This document shows positions 43,775 through 52,690 of a DNA stretch of 64,000 nucleotides, piece by piece. Position 1 is the first letter of the stretch. Each line of letters begins with the position of its first letter. The translations under genes and the position numbers were made by a program. The DNA is from Curtobacterium sp. MCLR17_007 (GTDB lineage Bacteria > Actinomycetota > Actinomycetes > Actinomycetales > Microbacteriaceae). Location: contig NZ_CP126271.1 of assembly GCF_003234655.2 (NCBI RefSeq), positions 3,162,001 through 3,226,000 of the forward strand, given 5' to 3'. Below the pieces are notes generated by a model, which was not told the DNA's origin, did not search any database, and worked only from the letters and a program-made list of their open reading frames with translations.

Positions 43775-43846
43775 GCCGAGTCTCGGCCCGGCGGACATCC
43801 TGCGGCGTCCGGACGGCGCAATCTGTCCGCAGAGCCGAGACTCGGC
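43775..43846. repeat. Large imperfect inverted repeat
   Basis: 23-nt arms (43775-43797 and 43824-43846) match at 20 positions; each outer end contains the self-complementary GCCGAGTCTCGGC. It lies 49 bp after the TetR stop codon in transcription direction. Confidence 0.7.
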
Positions 43847-43894
43847 GCAGCTGCACAGCCGCGCCGCCGCACTGCCGCTCAGCCGCGGCCCAGC

Positions 43895-44509
43895 TCAGGA
43901 CGCGGCGAGCACGCCCATCTCGCGCACGACCGCGCGCACCCGCGACGTGAACGCGTCGGAGGCGTCGGGGGCGTCGGCTGCGTCAGCGTCCGCTCGGTGC
44001 GCGGTCTCGATGACCGCAGCCATGACCAGCGTGACCGCCGTGCTGGCGGTGGCGGCGTCGGTGCGCTCGCACGCCACCCGGTGCACCGCGACCCGGGCGT
44101 CCGCCATCCACTGCAGCATGGTGGGGACCATCTCCGGCCTGGCCTGCACGAGCGCCTTCATGCTGCCGCGGTCGGTGGGCAGTTCGAGGGTGCGGGCGAC
44201 CAGGGCGCACAGGTCTGCGACCAGCGGGCCCTCGGCATCGGTGAAGGCCGCGCGGGCCTGGTCGGACACGGCCGCGGCGGCCAGCCCGAGCGCGGCGTTG
44301 CCTTTGGTCGGGAAGTAGTTGAAGAACGTGCGCGGCGAGACCCCCGCGTCGTCACAGATCTCCTCGACCGTGACGCCGGCGAGTCCGCGCTCGGTGACCA
44401 GCCGCATGGCCGACTCGTGGATGGCCTGGCGGGTGCGCTGCTTCTTGCGCTCCCGCAGCCCGCAGGACTCGCTGTCGATGCTGGTGCTGGGGCTGGTGCT
44501 GGTGCTCAC
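43895..44509 (-). CDS. TetR-family regulator of the efflux pump
   Basis: 204 residues. Helix-turn-helix VTVEEICDDAGVSPRTFFNY (about 46-65) in the N-terminal domain; helical ligand domain after it. The first 15 residues are Ser/Thr/Pro-rich, from a CTGGTG-type repeat. Encoded behind the efflux pump on the same strand, so pump and regulator probably share a promoter with self-control through the GTTGC boxes. GTG 44509 follows AGGAG. Confidence 0.85.
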   Translation of the reverse strand: MSTSTSPSTSIDSESCGLRERKKQRTRQAIHESAMRLVTERGLAGVTVEEICDDAGVSPRTFFNYFPTKGNAALGLAAAAVSDQARAAFTDAEGPLVADLCALVARTLELPTDRGSMKALVQARPEMVPTMLQWMADARVAVHRVACERTDAATASTAVTLVMAAVIETAHRADADAADAPDASDAFTSRVRAVVREMGVLAAS

Positions 44510-44530
44510 GAGGTGCTCCTGGTGCAGGTC

Positions 44531-44559
44531 GGGGCCTCCCGCGTGGTGCGGGAGGCCCC
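44531..44559 (-). terminator. Intercistronic hairpin between pump and TetR genes
   Basis: Perfect 12-bp stem GGGGCCTCCCGC / GCGGGAGGCCCC with a 5-nt loop, 7 nt after the pump stop codon. Confidence 0.7.
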
Positions 44560-44565
44560 GGGTGC

Positions 44566-46728
44566 CTACTTCGCCGAGCCGGTCCGCTGGACGGGGACCG
44601 AACCGGTGGACGGCGCCGTGAGCGAGCCCATCGTGGTGGCGGCCTGGGCCGCCTGGACCTCGAGGTCGTCCGCCGTGCCGTCGGCGTCGGCCTGCTCCTG
44701 CAGGGCCGAGCTCTTGCGGAGCGGCGGCGCCTTGAAGAACCAGCTGAGGACGAAGGCCAGCAGGATCACGCCGAGGCCGACCCAGTACACGGTCACGGCC
44801 GAGGTGTTGAACCCGGTCATGAACGGCCTGGTCAGCGCCGGTGCCGCGCCGTTCAGGAACGACGTGTCGCTGGTGTCGGCACTGGAACCGGAGGACGACC
44901 CCGTGCCCTTGTCGAGCTGCTTGACGAGCGACGGGACGACCTGGTCGACCCAGTACCGGCGGTCGGAGGCGTTCGACCAGTCGACGACGAGCGCGCCGTC
45001 CTGCACCGTGGCGTGGGCCTTGGTCGCGGCGGACTCGAGCGCCTGGGCCTCGGCTGCCGGCGTGGCGGCCGCGACCTGCTGGTCGATGACCGTCTGCGCG
45101 GCGGCCGCGGGCACGGTGCCAGCAGCGACCTGTGCCTGGACGGCCGCGGTGACCTGCTGCGTGACGGCCTGGTCGGCCGCCTGCTTCGCCGCGGCGGTGC
45201 CGGACTGCAGGCCCGACGCCACGTTCTGCTTGACCGGCGTGACGATCGGGTCCCAGATCTGGTCCATGACGCCCTGGTTCGCCTTCGCCGAGGCGACGGT
45301 CGGGTTGAGGGCGGCGTCGAGTCCGTCGGTCAGGTTGCCCTTGTCCGCCGTGGCGCTGACGATGTTCGCCGGCATCACCGAGAACAGGATCGAGAGCAGG
45401 ACCGCGGTGCCGAGCGTGCCACCGATCTGGCGGAAGAACGTCGCCGACGACGTGGCCACACCCATGTCGCGCGGCTGGACGGAGTTCTGCGAGGCGAGCG
45501 TGATGCTCTGCATGAGCTGGCCGAGGCCGAGCCCGATGAAGAACATGCCGATCATCAGGAACCACAGCGGCTTGTCGATCGTCATGAACGTCAGGAAGAC
45601 GTACCCGATCGCGGTGAACGCGGTGCCGATGACCGGGAAGATCCGGTACCGCCCCGTGCGGGCCACGATCTGCCCGGACGCGATCGAGGCGATCATCAGG
45701 CCACCGATCATCGGCAGCGTGGCGAAGCCGGACTCGGTCGGGGTCAGCCCGGTGACGATCTGCAGGTAGAGCGGGATGGTCAGCATCGCGCCGAACATCG
45801 CGAACCCGACCAGGAAGCCGAGGATCGTGGCCATCGAGAAGACGCCCGAGCGGAAGAGCTTGAGCGGGATGATCGCGTCGTCCTTCATGAGCGTCTCGAC
45901 GACCAGGAAGGTGACGAGCCCGACGGCGCCGATCACGTAGCAGGCGATCGCGGCCGCCGAGCCCCAGCCCCACGTGCGACCCTGTTCCGCGACCAGCAGC
46001 AGCGGGACGAGCGTGGCGATGACCGCCGTGGCACCCCACCAGTCGATGCGCGGCTTCGCCTTGGCGTCGCCGAACTTCGGCAGGTGCAGGAACGCGATGA
46101 CCATGAGCAGCGCGCCCACGCCGATCGGGACGTTCACCAGGAAGACCCAGCGCCAGCCGGTGATCCAGAGGATCTGGTCGGCACCGGCGAACAGACCGCC
46201 GATGAGCGGGCCGATGACGCTCGAGATGCCGAACACGGCCAGGAAGTACCCCTGGTACTTGGCGCGCTCGCGCGGGGCGAGGATGTCGCCCATGATCGCG
46301 AGCGGCAGCGACATCAGCGCGCCCGCGCCGATGCCCTGGAAGGCGCGGAAGGCCGCGAGCATGACCATCGAGGTCGACAGCGTGGACAGCAGCGAGCCGA
46401 GGATGAAGACCGCGATGCCGAAGATGTAGAGCGGGCGGCGGCCGAAGACGTCGGAGAGCTTGCCGTAGATCGGGGTCGTGATGGTGCTGGCGATGAGGTA
46501 GGCGGTCGTGACCCAGGCCTGCTGGTCGAGCCCGTGCAGGTCGTCGCCGATCGTGCGGATCGCCGTGCCGACGATCGTCTGGTCGAGCGAGGACAGGAAC
46601 ATCCCCGCCATCAGGCCGTAGATGACGAGGAGGATCTGGCGGTGCGACATGATCGGCTTGCCCGGCGTGCTGGCCGGTGCCGACGATCGCCCGCTCGACA
46701 CCTGGACTGGTGCGGTGGCAGTTGACAT
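44566..46728 (-). CDS. MFS drug efflux transporter, EmrB/QacA (DHA2, 14 helices)
   Basis: 720 residues. Proton-driven multidrug exporter: MFSSLDQTIVGTA-like segment FLSSLDQTIVGTAIRTI in helix 1, motif A GKLSDVFGRRPLY, motif C GISSVIGPLIGGLFAG. Fourteen helices, with an unusually large Ala/Gln-rich outer loop of about 190 residues between the last two (about 450-640), which adds 200 residues to the family's usual length. The tail is Thr/Ala-rich. Upstream GTTGC palindromes suggest control by the downstream TetR. Confidence 0.9.
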   Translation of the reverse strand: MSTATAPVQVSSGRSSAPASTPGKPIMSHRQILLVIYGLMAGMFLSSLDQTIVGTAIRTIGDDLHGLDQQAWVTTAYLIASTITTPIYGKLSDVFGRRPLYIFGIAVFILGSLLSTLSTSMVMLAAFRAFQGIGAGALMSLPLAIMGDILAPRERAKYQGYFLAVFGISSVIGPLIGGLFAGADQILWITGWRWVFLVNVPIGVGALLMVIAFLHLPKFGDAKAKPRIDWWGATAVIATLVPLLLVAEQGRTWGWGSAAAIACYVIGAVGLVTFLVVETLMKDDAIIPLKLFRSGVFSMATILGFLVGFAMFGAMLTIPLYLQIVTGLTPTESGFATLPMIGGLMIASIASGQIVARTGRYRIFPVIGTAFTAIGYVFLTFMTIDKPLWFLMIGMFFIGLGLGQLMQSITLASQNSVQPRDMGVATSSATFFRQIGGTLGTAVLLSILFSVMPANIVSATADKGNLTDGLDAALNPTVASAKANQGVMDQIWDPIVTPVKQNVASGLQSGTAAAKQAADQAVTQQVTAAVQAQVAAGTVPAAAAQTVIDQQVAAATPAAEAQALESAATKAHATVQDGALVVDWSNASDRRYWVDQVVPSLVKQLDKGTGSSSGSSADTSDTSFLNGAAPALTRPFMTGFNTSAVTVYWVGLGVILLAFVLSWFFKAPPLRKSSALQEQADADGTADDLEVQAAQAATTMGSLTAPSTGSVPVQRTGSAK

Positions 46729-46771
46729 GGGAGGTCCTTCGGAGCGGTTCGTGTGGAGTGCGGTCCGCTTC

Positions 46772-46827
46772 GTTGCAGACGCTGCAACTTTACATCACGA
46801 GCAGTGTTGCGGGCAACGCAATGTTGC
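46772..46827. promoter_or_regulatory. TetR operator cluster of the efflux operon
   Basis: Perfect palindrome GTTGCAG-ACG-CTGCAAC (46772-46788), then GTTGC-GG-GCAAC (46806-46817) and one more GTTGC (46823-46827). Located 44-99 nt upstream of the pump gene. Confidence 0.7.
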
Positions 46828-46871
46828 CATGAGCGCACAACGATGAACGCTCCCTCAGGGTCCCCCTCCGG

Positions 46872-46877
46872 TACGGT
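46872..46877 (+). promoter_or_regulatory. -10 box of the phosphotransferase gene
   Basis: TACGGT, 8 nt before ATG 46886. Confidence 0.4.
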
Positions 46878-46885
46878 CGGACGGC

Positions 46886-47821
46886 ATGGGGAGAACCACG
46901 TGGGCCGCCGTCCCGACCGACCTGCGGCGCCGTGTCGAGCAGGTGCTCGGGGGCCCGGTCGTCGATGCCGTGTCGCAGGCGGGCGGGTACTCCCCCGGCG
47001 GTGCCGACCGGGTCACGACCGCGGACGGCGCTCGGGCGTTCGTCAAGACGCTGTCGCGGTCGCGGAACCCGGACGGGTTCGGACTCCACGAACGGGAGGC
47101 CCGGGTCGTCTCCGCGCTGCCGTCCGGTGTGCAGGCACCCCGGCTCAGGGCGTCGCTCACCGCCGTCGTGGACGGTGACGACTGGATCGCGCTGGTCCTC
47201 GACGACGTCGACGGGCGCCACCCCGGCGTCGCGCGCGACGGCAGCGACGTCGCGGCCGTGCTCGATGCGCTGGACACCCTGCCGGTGGCCACCGGCGCGC
47301 TCGCCGACCTCCCGCGGGTGTCGTCCGAGCTGGCGGAGGAGTTCGCCGCGTGGGACCGGATGACCACCGACGGGCTGCCGGCAGTGGTCCCGGCCGATGT
47401 CGCCGCCGTCGCACCGCGGTTCGCCGCCGCCGCTCGGAACGCTGCGGCAGCGGTCGACGGGGACCACCTCGTGCACCTCGACTGCCGTGCCGACAACCTG
47501 CTCGTCGACCGCGAGGGCGTGGTCTGGGTGGTCGACTGGCCCTGGGCTGGTGTCGGCGCCCACTGGCTGGACGCGCTGACGTACCTGCTCGACGCGGTGG
47601 TGCGCGGCGAGGACGTCGACGTGGACCACCACCTGGCGACGCACCCGGTGTTCGCGGGGCTGACGCCGGGGTCGATCGATGCGGTGCTCGCCGGGCTCGC
47701 GGGCACGTTCTTCGAGAAGGCATCCCGGCCCGCGCCACCGAACATGCCGACCCTCCGCGCGTTCCAGCGGTCGGAGGCCCTGGCAGCGGCACGGTGGCTG
47801 CTCGCGCGCTGGGGCGGGTGA
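46886..47821 (+). CDS. Aminoglycoside phosphotransferase-like kinase
   Basis: 311 residues. APH/choline-kinase fold: ATP lysine in AFVKTLSRSRN, catalytic loop LVHLDCRADNLLVD (about 193-206; D where HxD is HLD) and metal Asp in VWVVDWPWAGVG. The substrate is unknown; most such chromosomal genes are not resistance genes. Divergent from the efflux operon. Confidence 0.82.
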   Translation: MGRTTWAAVPTDLRRRVEQVLGGPVVDAVSQAGGYSPGGADRVTTADGARAFVKTLSRSRNPDGFGLHEREARVVSALPSGVQAPRLRASLTAVVDGDDWIALVLDDVDGRHPGVARDGSDVAAVLDALDTLPVATGALADLPRVSSELAEEFAAWDRMTTDGLPAVVPADVAAVAPRFAAAARNAAAAVDGDHLVHLDCRADNLLVDREGVVWVVDWPWAGVGAHWLDALTYLLDAVVRGEDVDVDHHLATHPVFAGLTPGSIDAVLAGLAGTFFEKASRPAPPNMPTLRAFQRSEALAAARWLLARWGG

Positions 47822-47924
47822 GCCCGGTTCGTCCGCTCTGCGCGCCCCGGTCACCGCTGGCCGGCACGTCGCGGCGCCTGTGCCAGACTGCCGAGGTCGG
47901 CGCTGACGCCGACCGCACGAGGGG

Positions 47925-50900
47925 GTGCCGGTGTTCTGGTCGCGCAGTGTCCGTCGCCGACCGTCCGCCGCCGTCGTCCTCGCACTCCTGGCCCTCGTCG
48001 CGACCGTCGTCTCGGTCCTCGCCCCGCTGCTGCTGCGCGCCGTCGAGCAGACCACGCTGGACGACGCCCTCGACGGCGCCGGCGTCACGGGCACGTCGAT
48101 CGCGGCGTCGGCCGAGATCCCCTATCAGCAGCTGAGCGAGGCGCAGGGTGCGGTCGTCGCGACCACGTCCTCGGCGTCGAACGCACGACGGTGGCTGCCC
48201 GGGGTCGTCGTGGCGGAGTCCGCTGCCCCGGTGTCCTTCACCGTGCCGGGTGCATCGCCGACGCAGACCAGCACCGTGCAGCTCGCCGGGTTGTCGAACG
48301 ACTGCCGCGAGCTCGGGCTGCGCAGCGGCGTCTGCCCGTCCGGACCGGACCAGGTCCTCGCCGCGACGGGCTCCGGGCTCAGCACCGGCACGGCGCTCCG
48401 CGTCTCGGTGATGTCCGTGCCGGAGAATACCCTGACCGTGCGCGTGGTCGGGACCTACGACACGGGCACCCGGGTGGGCCGGATCGTCGGCGGCGTGGGC
48501 AAGGCCTTCGGCAGCGGTGGCGACGCCGACCCGGACCTGGTGATGTCCCTCGGCGGGTTCGACACGCTGCTGCTCGAGGGGAACGTCTGGTCGGTCCGGA
48601 CCCTCCGGCCGGGGCTGCAGCTCGACGACGTCCCCGCGGTGGTGCAGGACGTGGCCGACGTCCGCGACGCCACCCTCAGCGCGGACGGTGCCGAGTCCGC
48701 CGTGTCGGTCCAGCAACGGATCGACGTGCTGGTCGACCGGGTCGCGGACGGCAACGACGCCGCGACAGTGACCGTCGCCGTCGCGGCACTGCAGGCGATC
48801 GTGCTCGCGTGGTTCGCGCAGGGGGTCGTCGCCGGGCGGATCGGTCAGGCCCGGGCGGCCGAGTGGGGTCTCGCCCGGCTGCGCGGGCTCCCGGCACGCC
48901 GACGACTCGTCGCGGTCCTGCTCGAACCGGTGATCGCGACCGTCGCGGGAGCAGCCGTCGGAGCGGTCGTCGGCGTCGCTGCGGCTGCCCTGTGCACACC
49001 GCTGCTGCTCGGTGGGGGTGCGCCCGCGGTCGAGCCCTTCCGGGCACCCGTGCTCGCCGCCCTGGGCGCCTCACTGGTCGGGTCGCTCACCGCGCTCGTC
49101 GTCGCGAGCTCCCGGGCGTCGCGGCTGCCCCTCGTCGACCTGCTCCGTCGGGTCACCGAACCCCGGACGCTGTCCCGGACCGGCGCCGTCGTGCAGGCCG
49201 TCGCCGTGATCGCGGCCGTCGTCGGGATCGCGGCCGTCGTGACCCAACCGCGGATCTCCGGGCCCGGCGTCGCACTGCTGGCCCCGACGCTCGTCGCGAT
49301 CCTGCTGGGGGTGGTCGCACTCCGGGTCGGGGTCGCCGTGGTCCGGCGACGTGCTGCCCGCCCGGCACGCTCCCTCACCGAGCTGCTCGTGCTGCGCCGC
49401 ATCGCCAGGACGCCTTCGGTGCTCACCACCGCCGTCATGGTCGTCCTGGGTGTGGCCCTCGCAGTGTCGTCCGCCCAGACCGCCGTGCTGGCCGTCCGGC
49501 TGGCGGACGACCGAGCCGCGGCGACCCTCGGCGCGGCGAGCGTCCTCGACGTGCAGGTCGACGAGGGGACGTCGTTCGTGCAGGCCGTGCGGGACGTCGA
49601 CCCCGGCGGGCGGTCAGCCATGGCCGTCGAGCGCACGACGGACGGAGCGGGCGTGGGCCGGCTCATCGCCGTCGACACCACCCGACTGGCGGCGGTCAGC
49701 GCCTGGGACCCGGCCTGGGGTGGGCGTGACGTCGCGACCCTGGAACGGCTCCTGCGGCCGTCGACCGGCACGGCCTTCCGGGTCACCGGCGACCAGCTCT
49801 CGGTCACGCTGGCGGAGGTCGGCGCGCCGGACGGCACCGTGGCGCAGGACGTGACCACGGCCTCCCCGGACGACGTCGACCTGGTCGCGGTCGTCCAGGC
49901 CGCCGGAGGCTGGCACCGGGTGGACTTCGGCGGAGTCCGCGCCGGGACCCTGACCAGCCCCGCCGGTTCCGTGCCGTGCGACGACGGCTGCCGACTCGTC
50001 TGGCTGGGGCTGCAGAGCCACTCGTCCGAGGCCACCCCCTACGGACTGGGTGCCACGATCACGGACATCGCCGTCGACGGGACCACGGTCGGACGGTCCT
50101 GGCTCGACCCGGAACGGTGGCGGAACCGCATCGGCGAGAACAGCCTGCCGAGCGGCGGTCCGAGCGCGACCCTCGGCGAGCAACGCACCGGGATGCGGGT
50201 GTCGTGGGTCGACCCGAGCGGCCAGGGCACGCCGGCGATCCAGCCCCGGGACGCCCCGGAACCGCTCCCCGCAGTCGTCGGACGCGCGACCGCGCTGCAG
50301 CCCTTCGCGGGCGTGGACGGCGCGGTGATCGGCCTCGGGCTGAACGGCGAGTCGCTCGTCCTGCGGGTCGTCGGGAAGGCCCCGGCGCTGCCGCGGGTCC
50401 TCGACGACGGCGCGCTGGTGGACCTGTCCACCGCCGGCCGGGTGTCCGACCCGGTCGGCACGAGCGCCGACCACGAGGTGTGGGTCGCGCCCGGTGCCCA
50501 GCACCGCGTGACGACGGCCCTGGCATCACACGGGATCACGGTGACCGGCCACCGGACGCTCGCGAACGCCGAACGCACCGCGGAACACAACCCCCGCGTG
50601 CGCGGTGCGCTCGTCGGTCTCCCGCTGGCCGGGGCCGCCCTCGTCCTGACGCTGCTCGTCGTCGCCGGTGTCGGCGCGATCGGGACCAGGGCCCGCCGGG
50701 AGGACGTCGCCGTGCTCCGGACCGCCGGCTTCGGCCCGCGGGCGCTCCGGCGCGCAGTCCTGCTCGAGACGTTCCTGCCGGCCGCGGTCGCCGCCGTGGT
50801 CGGCGCCGTCGCCGGGACCGCCGCGACCCTCCTGACCGCGGCGCGGCTGCCGCTGCGCGCCGCGGCGGTGCCGCCCATGGGCATCACGGTCGGACCGGTC

Positions 50901-51005
50901 ACCGTGCTCGTGGTGACGGCCGTGACCGTGCTCGTCACGCTCGTCGTCGCGGTCGTCATCGCCCGCGCCGTGACCAGGACACCGCCCACCGGAGGCGACT
51001 CGTGA
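47925..51005 (+). CDS. ABC transporter permease, FtsX-like, double-length
   Basis: 1026 residues, two FtsX/MacB-type units in one chain. Helix 1 (14-36) is followed by an outer domain of about 220 residues, then a block of helices (about 265-530), a second outer domain of about 340 residues and three final helices (about 880-1000). The second outer domain has a Cys pair in VPCDDGCRLVW. One chain can thus supply a full transmembrane pore. The next two ATPase genes overlap in series. GTG 47931 is an alternative start with a better-spaced GGGGG. Confidence 0.82.
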   Translation: MPVFWSRSVRRRPSAAVVLALLALVATVVSVLAPLLLRAVEQTTLDDALDGAGVTGTSIAASAEIPYQQLSEAQGAVVATTSSASNARRWLPGVVVAESAAPVSFTVPGASPTQTSTVQLAGLSNDCRELGLRSGVCPSGPDQVLAATGSGLSTGTALRVSVMSVPENTLTVRVVGTYDTGTRVGRIVGGVGKAFGSGGDADPDLVMSLGGFDTLLLEGNVWSVRTLRPGLQLDDVPAVVQDVADVRDATLSADGAESAVSVQQRIDVLVDRVADGNDAATVTVAVAALQAIVLAWFAQGVVAGRIGQARAAEWGLARLRGLPARRRLVAVLLEPVIATVAGAAVGAVVGVAAAALCTPLLLGGGAPAVEPFRAPVLAALGASLVGSLTALVVASSRASRLPLVDLLRRVTEPRTLSRTGAVVQAVAVIAAVVGIAAVVTQPRISGPGVALLAPTLVAILLGVVALRVGVAVVRRRAARPARSLTELLVLRRIARTPSVLTTAVMVVLGVALAVSSAQTAVLAVRLADDRAAATLGAASVLDVQVDEGTSFVQAVRDVDPGGRSAMAVERTTDGAGVGRLIAVDTTRLAAVSAWDPAWGGRDVATLERLLRPSTGTAFRVTGDQLSVTLAEVGAPDGTVAQDVTTASPDDVDLVAVVQAAGGWHRVDFGGVRAGTLTSPAGSVPCDDGCRLVWLGLQSHSSEATPYGLGATITDIAVDGTTVGRSWLDPERWRNRIGENSLPSGGPSATLGEQRTGMRVSWVDPSGQGTPAIQPRDAPEPLPAVVGRATALQPFAGVDGAVIGLGLNGESLVLRVVGKAPALPRVLDDGALVDLSTAGRVSDPVGTSADHEVWVAPGAQHRVTTALASHGITVTGHRTLANAERTAEHNPRVRGALVGLPLAGAALVLTLLVVAGVGAIGTRARREDVAVLRTAGFGPRALRRAVLLETFLPAAVAAVVGAVAGTAATLLTAARLPLRAAAVPPMGITVGPVTVLVVTAVTVLVTLVVAVVIARAVTRTPPTGGDS

Positions 51006-51916
51006 GCGACCTGACCACCCCGACCCCGCCGGGGACGCCGGTCGCCCCGGCCTTCCGCGCCGCGGGGCTCGTGCACGTGTACCGCGAGGCCGAGGTCGAC
51101 GTCGCCGCGCTCCGGGGTGTCGACCTGACCGTCCCGCCCGGGCAGCGTGTGGCCCTGCTCGGTCCCTCCGGCTCGGGCAAGTCGACCCTGCTGTCGATCG
51201 CGGCCGGCCTGATGCGCCCGAGCGCCGGCACGGTGACGATCGGCGAGCAGGACCTCGGCACGGCGGGCCGGCGCGACCTGGAACGGCTGCGCCGCGACGT
51301 GCTCGGGCTCATGCTGCAAGGGGCGGACGTCAACCTCATCGGACACGAGTCGGCGCGGGCGAACGTCGCCTGGTCGATCCGTGGGGTCCCCGGCCGGGAC
51401 ACCGCCCTCGGCGACCGTGTCCTGCGGGCCGGCGGCGTGCCGGACGACGACCGCCCTGTCGCCGACCTGTCGGTCTCGCACCGCCAGACCACCGCGCTCG
51501 CGGTCGCCCTCGCTCCCCGCCCACGGCTGCTGCTCGCGGACGAACCCACCAGCCGGTTGGACGGCCAGGCCCGTGACGACCTGCTCGACCTGCTCGTCAA
51601 CGAGACCACCCGCGAGGGGATCGCGGTGCTGCTCGTCACCCACGACGAACGGGTCGCCCGCCGGATGGAGCGGATGATCCACCTGCGCGACGGACGCGTC
51701 GGCGAGGAGGACTCCGGGTCGGGGCGCCGTGCCGTGGTCGCCGCGGACGGGTCCGTGCCGATCCCGCAGCACCTGCGCGGGGACTGGCCGACCGGCTCCC
51801 TGGTCACGGTCGAACCGGACGGCGTCGGCGGGCTGCGCATCCGGCACGCAGACGACGCGGTTCAGGACGTCCAGGAGGGGCTCGATCCCCTGGGCCAGGG
51901 CGGGGCTGCCCGATGA
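51002..51916 (+). CDS. ABC transporter ATPase with degenerate signature motif (NBD1)
   Basis: 304 residues. MacB/LolD-type ATPase with intact Walker A GPSGSGKST (about 52-60), Walker B LLLADEPTSRLD and H-loop LLVTHDE. The ABC signature, normally LSGGQ, reads LSVSH (in ADLSVSHRQTTALA). A tail of about 70 residues (SGSGRRAVVAADG onward) follows the fold. The GTG start overlaps the permease stop (GTGA). Its own signature could not activate a partner's site; see the next gene. Confidence 0.88.
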   Translation: MSDLTTPTPPGTPVAPAFRAAGLVHVYREAEVDVAALRGVDLTVPPGQRVALLGPSGSGKSTLLSIAAGLMRPSAGTVTIGEQDLGTAGRRDLERLRRDVLGLMLQGADVNLIGHESARANVAWSIRGVPGRDTALGDRVLRAGGVPDDDRPVADLSVSHRQTTALAVALAPRPRLLLADEPTSRLDGQARDDLLDLLVNETTREGIAVLLVTHDERVARRMERMIHLRDGRVGEEDSGSGRRAVVAADGSVPIPQHLRGDWPTGSLVTVEPDGVGGLRIRHADDAVQDVQEGLDPLGQGGAAR

Positions 51917-52620
51917 GCGCCCTGCACTTCGACCGCTTCGTCGTCCGCACCGGGGACCGCGAGGTCTTCCTGCTGGACGGGACCTTCCCTGCCGGGACGC
52001 TCGCCGTCCTGACCGGCAGCGACGGCGCCGAGGTCTCCGCCGTCCTGGCGGCGATCGCGGCCGAGGTCGCCGGGACCGCGGGATCGGAACCGCTCCTCCC
52101 GGTGCCGTCCGGCACGCAGACCGAAGGCACCGTCACGCTGGACGACGACGCGGCCCCGTCGCCGGCGCCGACGCCCCCGGGCACGGTCCCGGCCGTCGCC
52201 GTGATGTCCCGCGACCACGGGCTGCTCGGCGCGCTGACCGCCACCGAGAACGTGGCACTCGGGGTCCTGGCCCATGCCGGCCCAGGTCGCGGTGACAGCT
52301 CGACCGGCGAGGCGGTGGTCGGCGCGCTCGACGCCGTCGGCGTCCCCGGTGCCGTCCGCGACAACCTCGCCGAGCAACTCTCCGGCGGGCAGCAGCAGCG
52401 CGTGGCCCTGGCACGGGCGCTCGTCACGGGCGCGTCGCTGACCGTGCTGGACGACCCCACGAGCGAGCTCGACCCTGCATCGGTGCTGGTCGTCCACAGC
52501 GCGATCGAGGCCGCGGCAGCACGTGGCGGCGTGGTCCTGGTCGGCCGCTCGGACGACCAGCCGGCGCCGGTCGGCGCCGTCCAGCTGCACGTCGGGCGGC
52601 GTGGACGTCACACCCGGTGA
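51913..52620 (+). CDS. ABC transporter ATPase with degenerate Walker A (NBD2)
   Basis: 235 residues. The ABC fold is clear, with an intact signature AEQLSGGQQQRVALARAL, but Walker A reads TGSDGAEVS (Lys to Val), Walker B LTVLDDPTSELD has Asp in place of the catalytic Glu, and the H-loop reads LVGRSD. It cannot hydrolyse ATP itself but can lend its signature to NBD1. The ATG overlaps the NBD1 stop (ATGA), so the two are made together with the permease. Confidence 0.85.
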   Translation: MSALHFDRFVVRTGDREVFLLDGTFPAGTLAVLTGSDGAEVSAVLAAIAAEVAGTAGSEPLLPVPSGTQTEGTVTLDDDAAPSPAPTPPGTVPAVAVMSRDHGLLGALTATENVALGVLAHAGPGRGDSSTGEAVVGALDAVGVPGAVRDNLAEQLSGGQQQRVALARALVTGASLTVLDDPTSELDPASVLVVHSAIEAAAARGGVVLVGRSDDQPAPVGAVQLHVGRRGRHTR

Positions 52621-52677
52621 CGGGGCCGTCCGGCAGCAGGTCCCCCACCTGTCCAGGAAGCGCGCTGGTCCCGCGCG

Positions 52678-52683
52678 TACGGT
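52678..52683 (+). promoter_or_regulatory. -10 box, leaderless start
   Basis: TACGGT, 7 nt before ATG 52691. Confidence 0.45.
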
Positions 52684-52690
52684 CCACCCA

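Larger units (their letters stand above)
43396..43894. other. Gene-free stretch of about 500 bp
   Basis: No convincing gene on either strand. It holds, left to right, the fucose operon promoter and operator, an array of five GTCGnTTCGCGCRTG-like words, a terminator hairpin, a GGTGCC hexamer tract and a large imperfect inverted repeat ending just before the TetR stop codon. Confidence 0.75.

Noticed and set aside
43396-43894. Repeat-rich gene-free stretch considered as a CRISPR array or plasmid-type origin.
   Set aside because: Repeats are short, of mixed orientation and unequal spacing, without spacers, cas genes, rep gene or AT-rich stretch.
46886-47821. Phosphotransferase next to an efflux pump read as an antibiotic-resistance island.
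   Set aside because: APH-fold kinases are common chromosomal genes; there is no mobile element, and base composition equals that of the surroundings.
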